Source: Citrobacter farmeri
Lineage (GTDB): Bacteria; Pseudomonadota; Gammaproteobacteria; Enterobacterales; Enterobacteriaceae
NCBI RefSeq assembly: GCF_019048065.1
Contig: NZ_CP077291.1
Location: 682,001-746,000 of the forward strand
Length of the DNA stretch: 64,000 bases
Direction: 5' to 3'
Numbering within the stretch: position 1 is the stretch's first letter; every line of letters begins with the position of its first letter. Positions 26,634 to 35,082 of this stretch are shown piece by piece. Position numbers and translations under genes: made by a program. Below the pieces are notes generated by a model. It was not told the DNA's origin. It saw only the letters and a program-made list of their open reading frames with translations, and made no database searches.

Positions 26634-27773
26634 TCAGACATCCGTCCGTGTAGTGACATTTTGCTGGCGTAACAGATCGTCGTTCATCGCATAGCGCGCC
26701 AGCGCGGGACGATCGAACGTGATGCCATGTCCTGGTCTTTCGCCCGGACGAATAGTGCCGTTTACGACCTGACAGGATTGAGAAATTATTCCCATCTCGC
26801 TCAGACTCGCCCCCTTTAACCCCTCGAAGAGCTGGATGTTGGGCAAGCCACAGCCCAGATGCGCCATCAGTTCCATACCGAAATGCGGGATCACGGGTAT
26901 GTTGTGGCTTTCAGCTAATTTCGCGATTTTCACAAACTCGGTAATTCCCCCCACCCGATAAACATCCGGCTGAATGTAGTCACATGCCTCCTGGCTGATC
27001 CAGTGAGCGAACTGGTATTTGGTGTACAGGCTTTCACCAACGGCAACTGGAACAGGGCATTTCTGGCGTAGCAGGCGGTGACCGTGGATGTCGTCGCTGA
27101 GCAGCGGCTCTTCCAGCCAGTACAGTCCGACCTGCTTCAGTATTGCCATCCGACGAGCGGCATCACCCGAGGACCACTTCTTGTTGGCATCTACAGCGAT
27201 GTTAATCGAAGGTCCCACAAAGTTACGTACCGCCAACAGGCGAACCAGATCGTCCTCAACATCCTCGCTGCCGATTTTCATTTTGACCGTGCGATAGCCC
27301 GCGCTGAGGAAACCTTCCATTTGTGCAAGCAAGGCATCGAGTGAGAGATGCAGGTTCACGCCGCTGCCGTAACCCGGTAAGGTATCCCGATAGCCACCGA
27401 GCAGCCGGTATAGCGGCTGATTCAACTGCTGACCAATGAGATCCCACAGCGCGATATCCACGGCTGCGATTGCGTGGGTCGTCACGCCCGCCGAGCCGAT
27501 ATCGTGGCTTTCAAGCCACATGCGGCTCCACAGGCGCTCGACATTCAGCGGATCTTCTCCCATCACTTTAGCGGCAAGATAATGGTCAATCAGGTTTTTA
27601 AACGCGCTGCCGCCGTTGCCAGTACTGAACGTCCAGCCGGTACCGGTATGCCCGGTATCCGTTTTTAACCACACCACCACAAATTCCAGACTGGAGAACG
27701 CGTAGTTTGACGACCCCCAGTTCTCAGTGAGCGGGACGCGGTAAAGCCCGGATTCAAAATCGATAATTTTCAC
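26634..27773 (-). CDS. Enolase-superfamily acid-sugar dehydratase (mandelate racemase group), copy 2
   Basis: 379 residues with all expected mandelate-racemase-group residues: K-x-K in TVKMKIGSED, Asp in VDANKKW, Glu in LEEPLL, Glu in VGESLYT, Asp in QPDVYRVGG and the His of the His-Asp dyad in IPHFGMEL. This set fits abstraction of an alpha proton of a sugar acid followed by loss of water to a 2-keto-3-deoxy acid (talarate/galactarate, fuconate or gluconate dehydratase type). GTG start at 27773 with AAGGAGG six bases upstream. Substrate cannot be named from sequence. Confidence 0.85.
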   Translation of the reverse strand: MKIIDFESGLYRVPLTENWGSSNYAFSSLEFVVVWLKTDTGHTGTGWTFSTGNGGSAFKNLIDHYLAAKVMGEDPLNVERLWSRMWLESHDIGSAGVTTHAIAAVDIALWDLIGQQLNQPLYRLLGGYRDTLPGYGSGVNLHLSLDALLAQMEGFLSAGYRTVKMKIGSEDVEDDLVRLLAVRNFVGPSINIAVDANKKWSSGDAARRMAILKQVGLYWLEEPLLSDDIHGHRLLRQKCPVPVAVGESLYTKYQFAHWISQEACDYIQPDVYRVGGITEFVKIAKLAESHNIPVIPHFGMELMAHLGCGLPNIQLFEGLKGASLSEMGIISQSCQVVNGTIRPGERPGHGITFDRPALARYAMNDDLLRQQNVTTRTDV

Positions 27774-27790
27774 TCGATCCTCCTTTTGTG

Positions 27791-29071
27791 CTATGCGAGG
27801 GATTTATGTACGTCATGCCGGGCTGCTTTTTTCACAAACAGCGCCACCACAGTCGCTCCCAGTACGCCGAGGCAACCGGCGAGGATAAAAGCAGCGGCGT
27901 AAGAGCCTGAGCCGACAATAAAGCCGGTCACGGTGGGCGCGACGATGCCAGAGATATTGGCCAGACCGTGCATCAGTCCGCCCGCGCTCCCGACGTACTC
28001 TTTCGGCGCGGCGTCCTGAATCAACGTCCAGTAGGCGGGGGCGGCAATTTGCATGAAGCCAAAGGCGATAGTCATCAACGCAACAGCTCCCATCGCAGTT
28101 TGCGTCTGACTGATCAGCCCCACACAGACGGAGCAGATGCCGAAACAGGTCACCAGTACCACTTTGCGGGAGAAAAGCTGTTTGCCGGTTTTACGGTAGA
28201 TGAAGTCGATAATGAAGCCGCCGGAAACGTAGCCGAGTGTCCCGGCAACCCACGGCAGCACACCGACCAGACTCATGTCTTTCAGGCTGATCCCAGTGGT
28301 ATCGACGAGGAATGTCGGGAACCAGTTCATGAAGAAAAACAGCACGTAGTTGAAGCAGAACAGCGACAGCGCGGTGGCGAGAATAGACGGCTGGAGGATC
28401 GCACTCCACATTGAAGGGGCTGGGGCACCGGGCTCCGGGTCTGGAATGAGCACGTCCTCATCGCCTTCAATCAATTGGGCTTCATCAGCAGATACCCGTT
28501 TGTTATCCCGGGGCCTGTCGGTGGCAATCAGGGCCCAGATAATGGCCCAGGTAATGCCGATAAAGGCAATGATGACGAAGGAAATACGCCAGTTGAACGT
28601 GATGCACAGAAAACCGACGATCGGACCGGATATCGCCCCGCCCAGCGGCCCGCCAGCCTGGTTAATGCCTACCGCACGGGCGCGCTCATTCAGCGGAAAC
28701 CAGTTATTCACGACTTTGTTGGCCGTGGTAGAAATGGGACCTTCCCCGGCACCGAAAAAGGCGCGGGCAATAAACATGGTCCAGAAGTTAAAACAGCCTG
28801 CCGTCAGGCCGCAAATAATCGACCAGATGGACATTGACCAGGTAAACACCCGCTTGGGTCCAAATTTATCAGCCAGCACGCCGCCAATAAAATTAAATAA
28901 GGCATAACCAATCGAGAAACTGCCGAAAATAATCCCTTTTTCTTCAGGTGTCAGATGAAAGTCTTGAGTAATAAAAGGCATAGCGTAGGCTAATGCCGAA
29001 CGGTCGAGATAATTAATGATCATCGCCAGCGTCAGCATGACCAGAATGACACGACGGAATTGCGTATTCAT
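27791..29071 (-). CDS. MFS sugar-acid/sugar transporter (ACS family)
   Basis: 426 residues from the ATG at 29071 after AAGGGT; a GTG at 29086 overlaps that site. 12 membrane segments with the ACS opening MIINYLDRSALAYAMPFI and the helix-4 motif ARAFFGAGEGPISTTANKVVNNWFP. A long cytoplasmic loop lies between helices 6 and 7 (TDRPRDNKRVSADEAQL). It would bring in the substrate of the surrounding operon. It is a different paralogue from the transporter at 16728-18077. Confidence 0.85.
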   Translation of the reverse strand: MNTQFRRVILVMLTLAMIINYLDRSALAYAMPFITQDFHLTPEEKGIIFGSFSIGYALFNFIGGVLADKFGPKRVFTWSMSIWSIICGLTAGCFNFWTMFIARAFFGAGEGPISTTANKVVNNWFPLNERARAVGINQAGGPLGGAISGPIVGFLCITFNWRISFVIIAFIGITWAIIWALIATDRPRDNKRVSADEAQLIEGDEDVLIPDPEPGAPAPSMWSAILQPSILATALSLFCFNYVLFFFMNWFPTFLVDTTGISLKDMSLVGVLPWVAGTLGYVSGGFIIDFIYRKTGKQLFSRKVVLVTCFGICSVCVGLISQTQTAMGAVALMTIAFGFMQIAAPAYWTLIQDAAPKEYVGSAGGLMHGLANISGIVAPTVTGFIVGSGSYAAAFILAGCLGVLGATVVALFVKKAARHDVHKSLA

Positions 29072-29158
29072 AGGGGTACCCTTCACTAATATGAGGTTAG
29101 CGGTAAAAATAATGCATTATATTTTCGTAAAGATTATTTTTTTCGTTATTTTATCCAG

Positions 29159-29869
29159 TCATCCCCTGACAGGATCCAGATAGCGTATTTTTCGGGTGAC
29201 ATAAAAACCGCCATCGAGCGTTAACATAGCCCCGTTAAAACTGTGAATATCCGGATCGGTTAACAGTATACTGGTTTTGGCAATCTCTTCAGCATTAACA
29301 TATTCCAATAGTGGAATGCCATCGTCTTTATGCAGTTGCTTTAATTGCTCGATAAACGCTTTTTGTTGCGGATCTTCTTCACTAAAACCACGGAATATCG
29401 TATTGATTTTAATGCCATAAGGTACCAGTTCCTGAATACCAGAACGGCAGATATTCATTAGGGCCAACTGGCTGGCAGCACCATAAGAGTAGTACTCAGT
29501 GGGCACTAGCGCCGCAATATGTGCGAGCGTGACGACACGTCCTTGCACACCTTGTTGTACCATTTTTTTACAGGCATTTTGTACCCACCATAATCCTCTT
29601 TCCAGATCGTCATTCATCGTTTCGGCAATGATATGTTCGTCATCGTCCAACATTGAACCCTGGCGTGGTGGTGGGGAAATGTAGATAAAGGCATTCAGTT
29701 TTTTCTCACCGATAGTAATCTCGTCAATAGCCATGGCCATTTTGTGATATTCAGTTTCTTGACTAAAATAAACGCTCCATCCCTGTAGGGAATAATATTT
29801 CTCCAGCGTGGATAACAGGTTGGGTTCAGTCTGACCGCCGGTAATCAGAATGGTATTTTTGTTTTCCAT
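29159..29869 (-). CDS. Degenerate SDR-fold protein (predicted non-catalytic)
   Basis: 236 residues of the short-chain dehydrogenase fold in which every active-site motif is lost. The coenzyme loop TGxxxGxG is TGGQTEPNLLS, the NNAG segment is IYISPPP, the catalytic Ser region is VVTLAHIAAL, and the YxxxK motif is YGAAS. The C-terminal end (SFNGAMLTLDGGF) is normal, so the fold is probably kept. AGGAGA precedes the ATG. The gene is 14 bp from a canonical SDR. A partner subunit of a hetero-oligomer, or a protein with a new function, is more likely than a plain dehydrogenase. Confidence 0.7.
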   Translation of the reverse strand: MENKNTILITGGQTEPNLLSTLEKYYSLQGWSVYFSQETEYHKMAMAIDEITIGEKKLNAFIYISPPPRQGSMLDDDEHIIAETMNDDLERGLWWVQNACKKMVQQGVQGRVVTLAHIAALVPTEYYSYGAASQLALMNICRSGIQELVPYGIKINTIFRGFSEEDPQQKAFIEQLKQLHKDDGIPLLEYVNAEEIAKTSILLTDPDIHSFNGAMLTLDGGFYVTRKIRYLDPVRG

Positions 29870-29883
29870 TTCTATTCTCCTGA

Positions 29884-30657
29884 TTAAATGCAGCGGATAT
29901 GTTGGCCGCCATCAATTTTAATAAAATCACCCGTTACGACGGCTCCGTGGTTTCCTGCCAGATAGACTGCGGCGGCGCCTAGCTCTTCAATGGTTGCGGG
30001 CTGGCCAATAGGAATGGTTGCCAGCAACTTCTTCCGTCCTTCATCGGTTGCCAGTTCGGGCTTCGGATCGTTGATATTAGTATCGACAAACCCGGGCCAG
30101 AGTTGGTTTACGGTAATACCATAACGTGCCAGTTCGAAGGCCATTGACTGACTCATCTGATCAATTGCAGCTTTGGTCGCAGCATAAACGCCCATCAACG
30201 CCATTGGGCGGCGAGCATGTCCAGAAGCAACATTGATGATGCGACCACGAATACCTTTTTTCACCATCATGCGTGCAGCATGGCGTGCACAATCATAGGT
30301 ACCTTTGATGTTGATGTTTACCGCATGGTCAAAGGCGGGTTTAGTGATATCAAGGAAGGGTTCCCAGACGCAAACACCGGCATTGTTCACCAAAATATCC
30401 AGACGCCCGAAGTGAGCGTCGACGTCCTTAAACATCTGGCGGACCTGCTCTGGATGAGAAATATCGGCTTCAACCAGCAGCGCGCGCCTGCCAAGTCCGC
30501 GAATGATGTTGGCAACCTGTTCGGCTTCCTGTGGGTTGATAACGTAGTTGATGACAATATCTGCACCCGCCTCAGCAAGGGCGCAGGCAATGCCTTTACC
30601 AATTCCTTTCATGTTTCCCGCACCGGTCACCAGTGCGACCTGGTTTTGTAGACTCAC
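29884..30657 (-). CDS. Short-chain dehydrogenase/reductase (catalytic)
   Basis: 257 residues from a GTG at 30657 that follows AAGGAG by six bases; upstream in-frame codons contain that ribosome site. The coenzyme loop is VALVTGAGNMKGIGKGIA with a small insertion, LVNNAGV is intact, and the catalytic Ser and Tyr-x-x-x-Lys are in NVASGHARRPMALMGVYAATK. It likely oxidises a sugar or a 2-keto-3-deoxy acid with NAD(P). First gene of the seven-gene operon and divergent from a GntR gene. Substrate inferred from context only. Confidence 0.85.
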   Translation of the reverse strand: MSLQNQVALVTGAGNMKGIGKGIACALAEAGADIVINYVINPQEAEQVANIIRGLGRRALLVEADISHPEQVRQMFKDVDAHFGRLDILVNNAGVCVWEPFLDITKPAFDHAVNINIKGTYDCARHAARMMVKKGIRGRIINVASGHARRPMALMGVYAATKAAIDQMSQSMAFELARYGITVNQLWPGFVDTNINDPKPELATDEGRKKLLATIPIGQPATIEELGAAAVYLAGNHGAVVTGDFIKIDGGQHIRCI

Positions 30658-30748
30658 AACCTTCTCCTTTTCAGTGTGCAACACGCGACGGCAATGTGTA
30701 GAGCCGCAGTAGCATCCTGTGTTGACGATATCTCAATCACTTAATCAA

Positions 30749-30766
30749 CAACTGATATATTAGTTG
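30749..30766. promoter_or_regulatory. Operator candidate for the second GntR regulator
   Basis: CAACTGATATATTAGTTG is an 18-bp dyad with a single mismatched pair, in the divergent region between the SDR operon and the GntR gene. Its size and symmetry fit a GntR dimer. Confidence 0.55.
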
Positions 30767-30929
30767 ATTATTAGATTTGCACTTTGCAGAAAAAACATCC
30801 ATCATCTGTTGGGTTAATTACGATGGAGATCACAAATTTTGTCGTAACTGTCTAATTAACAGAGAATTTCTAATTTTCATTTTTGTTGCGTTAGAGGGAT
30901 AATGCCCACAACTCAGCAGGGAGAACGTC

Positions 30930-31580
30930 ATGAATCCGCCCGTCAATAAAATGAACCAGGCCTATGAAGCCATTGAAAGCATGATTATTTTTCAGGATCT
31001 TGCGCCAGGTTCGATGGTGTCCGAAGCGCAGCTTATGGAGCTGACGGGCTTTGGGCGTAGCCCGGTGAGGGAAGCGTTACAGCGTCTGGCAAATGACCGG
31101 CTGGTGGAGATTTATCCGTATAAAGGCGTTTTTATCCCTGCCATTTCTGTTGAGGTACAGCTCAAAGTGTTGGAACTGCGCCGCTGCGTGGGAGAGTTCG
31201 CCGTGCGTCTGGCAACCCGGCGCGGTACGCATCAGCAGAAGAAGGAAATGCTGCAACTGGCGGAATCATTTGAGGCGATTCACGATATTTCACATATGCG
31301 TCAGTTTGGCGCATTACTCAAGCAAGCCTATGCGTTGATTGGCCTCGCGGCAGAGAATGAATACCTGCAGCCGTGTCTTTCGCCACTACAGGGGCTTTCC
31401 AGCCGCTTCTGGTTTGCCCAACTTAGCGCCAGCAATCAGCATGAGCTGGTGAAAGCCTCGCAACTGAACGCTGTGATGCTGCGCAATATCTGTCATGGCG
31501 ATGAAGAACTGGCCGCCAGCGCCTCGAAAAATATCAACGATTACTTTACCGAGTTTACCTACAAGGTGCTGGCGCGCTAA
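30930..31580 (+). CDS. GntR-family (FCD) regulator of the oxidative sugar operon
   Basis: 216 residues. Winged helix at about 8-75 (LAPGSMVSEAQLMELTGFGRSPVREALQRLANDRLVEIYPYKGVFI) followed by an FCD-type helical domain whose metal histidines are largely missing, so it may sense its ligand without metal. ATG follows GGGAGAACGTC. Divergent from the SDR operon with a dyad between them; it probably represses that operon until a sugar acid binds. Ends 26 bp from the converging yjiR. Confidence 0.82.
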   Translation: MNPPVNKMNQAYEAIESMIIFQDLAPGSMVSEAQLMELTGFGRSPVREALQRLANDRLVEIYPYKGVFIPAISVEVQLKVLELRRCVGEFAVRLATRRGTHQQKKEMLQLAESFEAIHDISHMRQFGALLKQAYALIGLAAENEYLQPCLSPLQGLSSRFWFAQLSASNQHELVKASQLNAVMLRNICHGDEELAASASKNINDYFTEFTYKVLAR

Positions 31581-31606
31581 CATGACGGTATGGCTGGATT
31601 GGGCTG

Positions 31607-33052
31607 TCAGGAGTCGCTCACCACGCCTGGCGGTGCGACTTCTTCCATCGCCACCTTTAACGCTTCGCCCAGTTTCTGCATCACATCCCGATGCTTTTCG
31701 TTGGGCGGGAGCGCACAGTTTATGCGCAGGCAGTTGCGGTATTTCCCGGAGGCGGAAAACAGTGAGCCCGGCGCGACCTGAATTTTCAGGCGACAGAGCT
31801 GTTTGGCGACACAAACCATATCGACCTGCTCCGGGAGTTCGACCCACAACATAAAACCGCCTTTTGGCCGTGTCACGCAGATGCCGCAGGGGAAATATTC
31901 CCGCGCCCAGCAGGTATATATCTCCCTGTTACGCTGGTAAATCTGGCGCATACGCCGGACGTGGCGATGGTAGTGCCCCTCCCGGACAAACGCTGTCGCG
32001 GCCAGCTGTGTGGCGGGAACGTTAGTGCCAATAACTGCATATTTCATGTGCAGCAGTTTGTCATGATAACGACCCGGTGCGACCCAGCCAACGCGCAGGC
32101 CCGGGGCGACCGATTTAGTGAAAGAACTGCACAGAATGACCCGACCGTCGATATCCCAGGAATGAATGGTTCGGGGACGCGGATACTCGGTCGCCAGCTC
32201 GCCATACACATCATCCTCAAAAATCACAATGTCGTGGCGTTGGGCAAGCGCCAGTACAGCCCGCTTACGGGCATCCGGCATGATAAACCCCAGCGGATTG
32301 TTGCAATTCGGCACCAGAATTGCCCCTTTGATCGGCCATTGTTCCAGCGCCAGCTCCAGTGCTTCAATACTGATGCCGGTATCCGGATCCGTCGGGATCT
32401 CAATCACTTTGATCCCTAGACCGCGCAGCAATTGCATGGTGCCGTAATAAGCCGGGGATTCTACGGCCACAATGTCTCCAGGTTGGCAGACGGCCAGCAG
32501 TGCCAGCGACATGCCGCTTTGACTGCCGCTCGTTATCACCAGATCATCGGCGTTAACAACCGAGCCGCCATCAAGCATCAGCCTCGCGATTTGTTGACGT
32601 AGTGCGAGGCTGCCAGCCAGCTCATCGTAACCCAGAATCGCATTTAGATTGTGTTGTACTACGCGGCTGAGTTCGCGCCAGAGCGGCTTAAGACTGGGTT
32701 GGCTGACATCCGGAATACCGCTGCTAAGCGGGATAACCGATTGGTCGTGATGGCCTTCCAGCATATTCAGCACCTGATCCCATTGGGTGATTTCAACCGG
32801 ACGCTGTACCGGACGCGACATCGGGGGGACCGGCGGTTGCGCTTTCTGCGGCGCGACGAAGTAGCCTGAGCGGGGCTGCGGCGTGATGAGTTGTAGTGAT
32901 TCCAGTACCTGATACGCCTGCTGCACAGTGCTAATACTGACCCCGTGCTCCTGACTCAGACTGCGTACTGACGGTAGTTTTTCTCCGTGGCGATACAGCC
33001 CTTGTTCAATACGCTCGGCCAGCAGGTTGGCCAGATGTTGGTAACGCGTCAT
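31607..33052 (-). CDS. yjiR: YjiR, MocR-type regulator (GntR helix-turn-helix plus aminotransferase domain)
   Basis: 481 residues (E. coli YjiR 470). N-terminal winged helix at 1-70 (YRHGEKLPSVRSLSQEHGVSISTVQQAYQVLESLQLI) and a fold-type I aminotransferase-like domain with NCNNPLGFIMPDARK, EDDVYGELA and the PLP lysine in CSSFTKSVAPGLRVGW. MocR proteins bind PLP and control transcription, often of vitamin B6 or amino-acid genes; targets of YjiR are not known. Marks the return to the E. coli gene order after the accessory insertion. Confidence 0.9.
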   Translation of the reverse strand: MTRYQHLANLLAERIEQGLYRHGEKLPSVRSLSQEHGVSISTVQQAYQVLESLQLITPQPRSGYFVAPQKAQPPVPPMSRPVQRPVEITQWDQVLNMLEGHHDQSVIPLSSGIPDVSQPSLKPLWRELSRVVQHNLNAILGYDELAGSLALRQQIARLMLDGGSVVNADDLVITSGSQSGMSLALLAVCQPGDIVAVESPAYYGTMQLLRGLGIKVIEIPTDPDTGISIEALELALEQWPIKGAILVPNCNNPLGFIMPDARKRAVLALAQRHDIVIFEDDVYGELATEYPRPRTIHSWDIDGRVILCSSFTKSVAPGLRVGWVAPGRYHDKLLHMKYAVIGTNVPATQLAATAFVREGHYHRHVRRMRQIYQRNREIYTCWAREYFPCGICVTRPKGGFMLWVELPEQVDMVCVAKQLCRLKIQVAPGSLFSASGKYRNCLRINCALPPNEKHRDVMQKLGEALKVAMEEVAPPGVVSDS

Positions 33053-33228
33053 GCTGTATCCCTCGAAGATGCCATACAGATGTAAAAACCAGTACAGACA
33101 GGCGGAAAATGTGCGGTGCAGAGACTGTTTTAGCGGATCTGTATGTTAAATAAAAGCTGTTTTTGAATCTGTATTGTTCAGCCCGGAAACCGCCAGAATA
33201 AAGGCTCTGGTAGGCGAGGGGGTGGAGT

Positions 33229-33393
33229 ATGGAATTTCATGAAAACAGAGCGAAGCAGCCGTTTATTGGTTTTGTCCTGATCTGGCGAGCGTTTAAAAAA
33301 TGGCGCTTGCAGGTACAAACCCGACGGCTCCTGCAACAGATGAGTGATGAAAGGCTCAAAGACCTGGGATTACGCCGGGATCAGATTGACTAG
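33229..33393 (+). CDS. yjiS: YjiS, DUF1127 small basic protein
   Basis: 54 residues, the same length as in E. coli: MEFHENRAKQPFIGFVLIW at the start and QQMSDERLKDLGLRRDQID at the end, the DUF1127 signature. GGTGGAG lies just before the ATG. Small arginine-rich proteins of this family are linked to RNA metabolism or phosphate and carbon signalling in alpha-proteobacteria, but the enteric YjiS function is unknown. Divergent from yjiR. Confidence 0.85.
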   Translation: MEFHENRAKQPFIGFVLIWRAFKKWRLQVQTRRLLQQMSDERLKDLGLRRDQID

Positions 33394-33409
33394 CGCGATT
33401 TCAGACGTC

Positions 33410-33444
33410 AAAGGCTGGATGTTGAGCCTGTCCGGCCTTTTTTT
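33410..33444 (+). terminator. Terminator after yjiS
   Basis: AAAGGC-T-GGA and TCC-G-GCCTTT pair across an 11-base loop and run into a T-stretch ending at 33444. The A-run on the other side is weak, so it is mainly a plus-strand terminator. Confidence 0.6.
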
Positions 33445-33492
33445 ACATTCAGAAGAATTATCAATTTATGCTTCCTGACAGCATGTTTCTTG

Positions 33493-33512
33493 ATACTTAC
33501 CCTGATAAGTAT
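33493..33512. promoter_or_regulatory. MarR operator candidate
   Basis: ATACTTA-CCCTGA-TAAGTAT is a perfect 7-bp dyad of 20 bp total, 31 bp before the MarR ATG. Size and AT-rich symmetric arms are typical of MarR autoregulatory sites. Confidence 0.6.
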
Positions 33513-33543
33513 TATTTTCCCTTTCGCTAAGAGGGGAAGACAC

Positions 33544-34008
33544 ATGACTGAAGATGAGCTGTTTGCCCGCCGTCCGATGGGGATGCGCATGGCGATGGTC
33601 GTACGTCAATGGCGTGCCATTATTGATGCGGCTATTACCGATACCGGGCTGACTCAGTCCAGTTGGACGGTGTTGATGCAGCTGCATCAATTGGGCGATA
33701 ACGTCTCGGTCAGCGAGCTGGCGGAGGTGCAGGGCATTGAACTGCCACCGCTGATGCGCACGCTCGCGCAACTGGAAAATCAGGGCTATCTGGTGCGTTC
33801 CACATCGCCATATGACAAACGCATCCGCCTGCTTATGCTGACTGCGGAAGGTCGTGCCCGGCTGGAAGCGTTGAACCGGGTGATTGAGGCTTATCAACAT
33901 CGCGTCACGCGTACCATTCCTGAAGCGGATCTCGCTTCCTTCAGCGCCACCTTAAATTTAATCGCCTGCAATTTGCGGACCATCCGCGAAGAAGATAATC
34001 AACACTAA
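33544..34008 (+). CDS. MarR-family regulator
   Basis: 154 residues from the ATG at 33544 after AGAGGGGAAG. MarR winged helix in the middle (VSVSELAEVQGIELPPLMRTLAQLENQGYLVRSTSPYDKRIRLLMLT), with the wing DKRIR typical of the family. Six bases upstream of the HlyD gene, so one operon. It likely represses the efflux genes and itself through the dyad at 33493-33512, with release by an aromatic or toxic compound. Confidence 0.87.
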   Translation: MTEDELFARRPMGMRMAMVVRQWRAIIDAAITDTGLTQSSWTVLMQLHQLGDNVSVSELAEVQGIELPPLMRTLAQLENQGYLVRSTSPYDKRIRLLMLTAEGRARLEALNRVIEAYQHRVTRTIPEADLASFSATLNLIACNLRTIREEDNQH

Positions 34009-34014
34009 AAAACT

Positions 34015-35082
34015 ATGATGACCCCAGAACAAAAATTTGCCCGTTGGGTAAGGGTGAGTATTGCCGCTTTCCTTGCCATATTCGCCTGGTTTATCGTTGC
34101 CGATATCTGGATCCCACTAACGCCAGACTCTACGGTGATGCGCTCGGTCACGCCGGTTTCGTCGCGTGTTTCCGGGTATGTTTCGCACGTCTACGTGCAA
34201 AACAACAGCCCGGTAAAAAAAGGCGATCTGCTGTATGAGCTGGATCCCACGCCATTTATCAACAAAGTCGAGGCCGCGCAAATCGCCTTTGCGCAGGCGA
34301 GACTGAGCAATCAGCAGCTGGATGCGCAGATTGCCTCTGCCCGCGCCAGCCTGCGTACTGCCGAATATACGGCGCGTAATGACAAGCTGACGTTTGACCG
34401 CTATCAGCGGCTAAGCACAATGCAGAACGTTTCGCAGGCGGATCTCGACAAGGTGCGGACGACCTGGCAAACCAGCGAGCAGTCGGTAACCGCCCTGCAG
34501 GCCAACATTCAGAATCTATTGATACAGCGTGGTGAACGTGAAGATAGCCATAACGTGACGCTGCAAAAATATCGCAATGCGCTGGATGAGGCGAAGTTGA
34601 ATCTGGCGTGGACAAAAGTGCACGCGGAGACGGACGGGACGGTGAGTAATCTCCAGCTTAACGCCGGGCTTTACGCCACCGCCGCCACGCCACTGCTGGC
34701 GCTGGTCAGTAATCAAACAGATATCGTGGCCGATTTTCGCGAGAAAAGTCTGCGTCATACCCGCGTGAACACCGATGCCGCCGTGGTATTTGATGCCATG
34801 CCGGGCAAAGTATTCCGTGCGCGCGTCACCAGCAGCGATGCCGGGATCCTCGCCGGGCAGGAAGCGGTCAACGGTCAGTTGTCACAGCCGGAGCAATCCA
34901 CGCGCTGGGTGCGTGATGCACAGCGGATGCGTATTCACGTGACGTTGAGTGAACCGCTGGACAAACCGTTGCCGACCGGTGCCCGAGCCACGGTGCAGTT
35001 GTACAACAGCGAAGGCCCGTTTGCCCGTACTTTTGCCGGCGCGCAAATTCGCCTGGTCAGTTGGCTGCATTATGTCTATTAA
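34015..35082 (+). CDS. HlyD/EmrA-family membrane fusion protein
   Basis: 355 residues. One N-terminal membrane anchor (VSIAAFLAIFAWFIVADIW), a lipoyl half-motif (VSPVSSRVSGYVSHVYVQNNSPVKKGDLLYELD core), a helical hairpin of about 100 residues (KVEAAQIAFAQARLSNQQLD onward) and the second lipoyl half followed by a beta barrel. It bridges the inner membrane pump and the outer membrane channel. Two ATGs in tandem start the gene; the ribosome site is weak, suggesting coupling to the MarR gene. Partner is the overlapping DUF2955 protein. Confidence 0.87.
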   Translation: MMTPEQKFARWVRVSIAAFLAIFAWFIVADIWIPLTPDSTVMRSVTPVSSRVSGYVSHVYVQNNSPVKKGDLLYELDPTPFINKVEAAQIAFAQARLSNQQLDAQIASARASLRTAEYTARNDKLTFDRYQRLSTMQNVSQADLDKVRTTWQTSEQSVTALQANIQNLLIQRGEREDSHNVTLQKYRNALDEAKLNLAWTKVHAETDGTVSNLQLNAGLYATAATPLLALVSNQTDIVADFREKSLRHTRVNTDAAVVFDAMPGKVFRARVTSSDAGILAGQEAVNGQLSQPEQSTRWVRDAQRMRIHVTLSEPLDKPLPTGARATVQLYNSEGPFARTFAGAQIRLVSWLHYVY

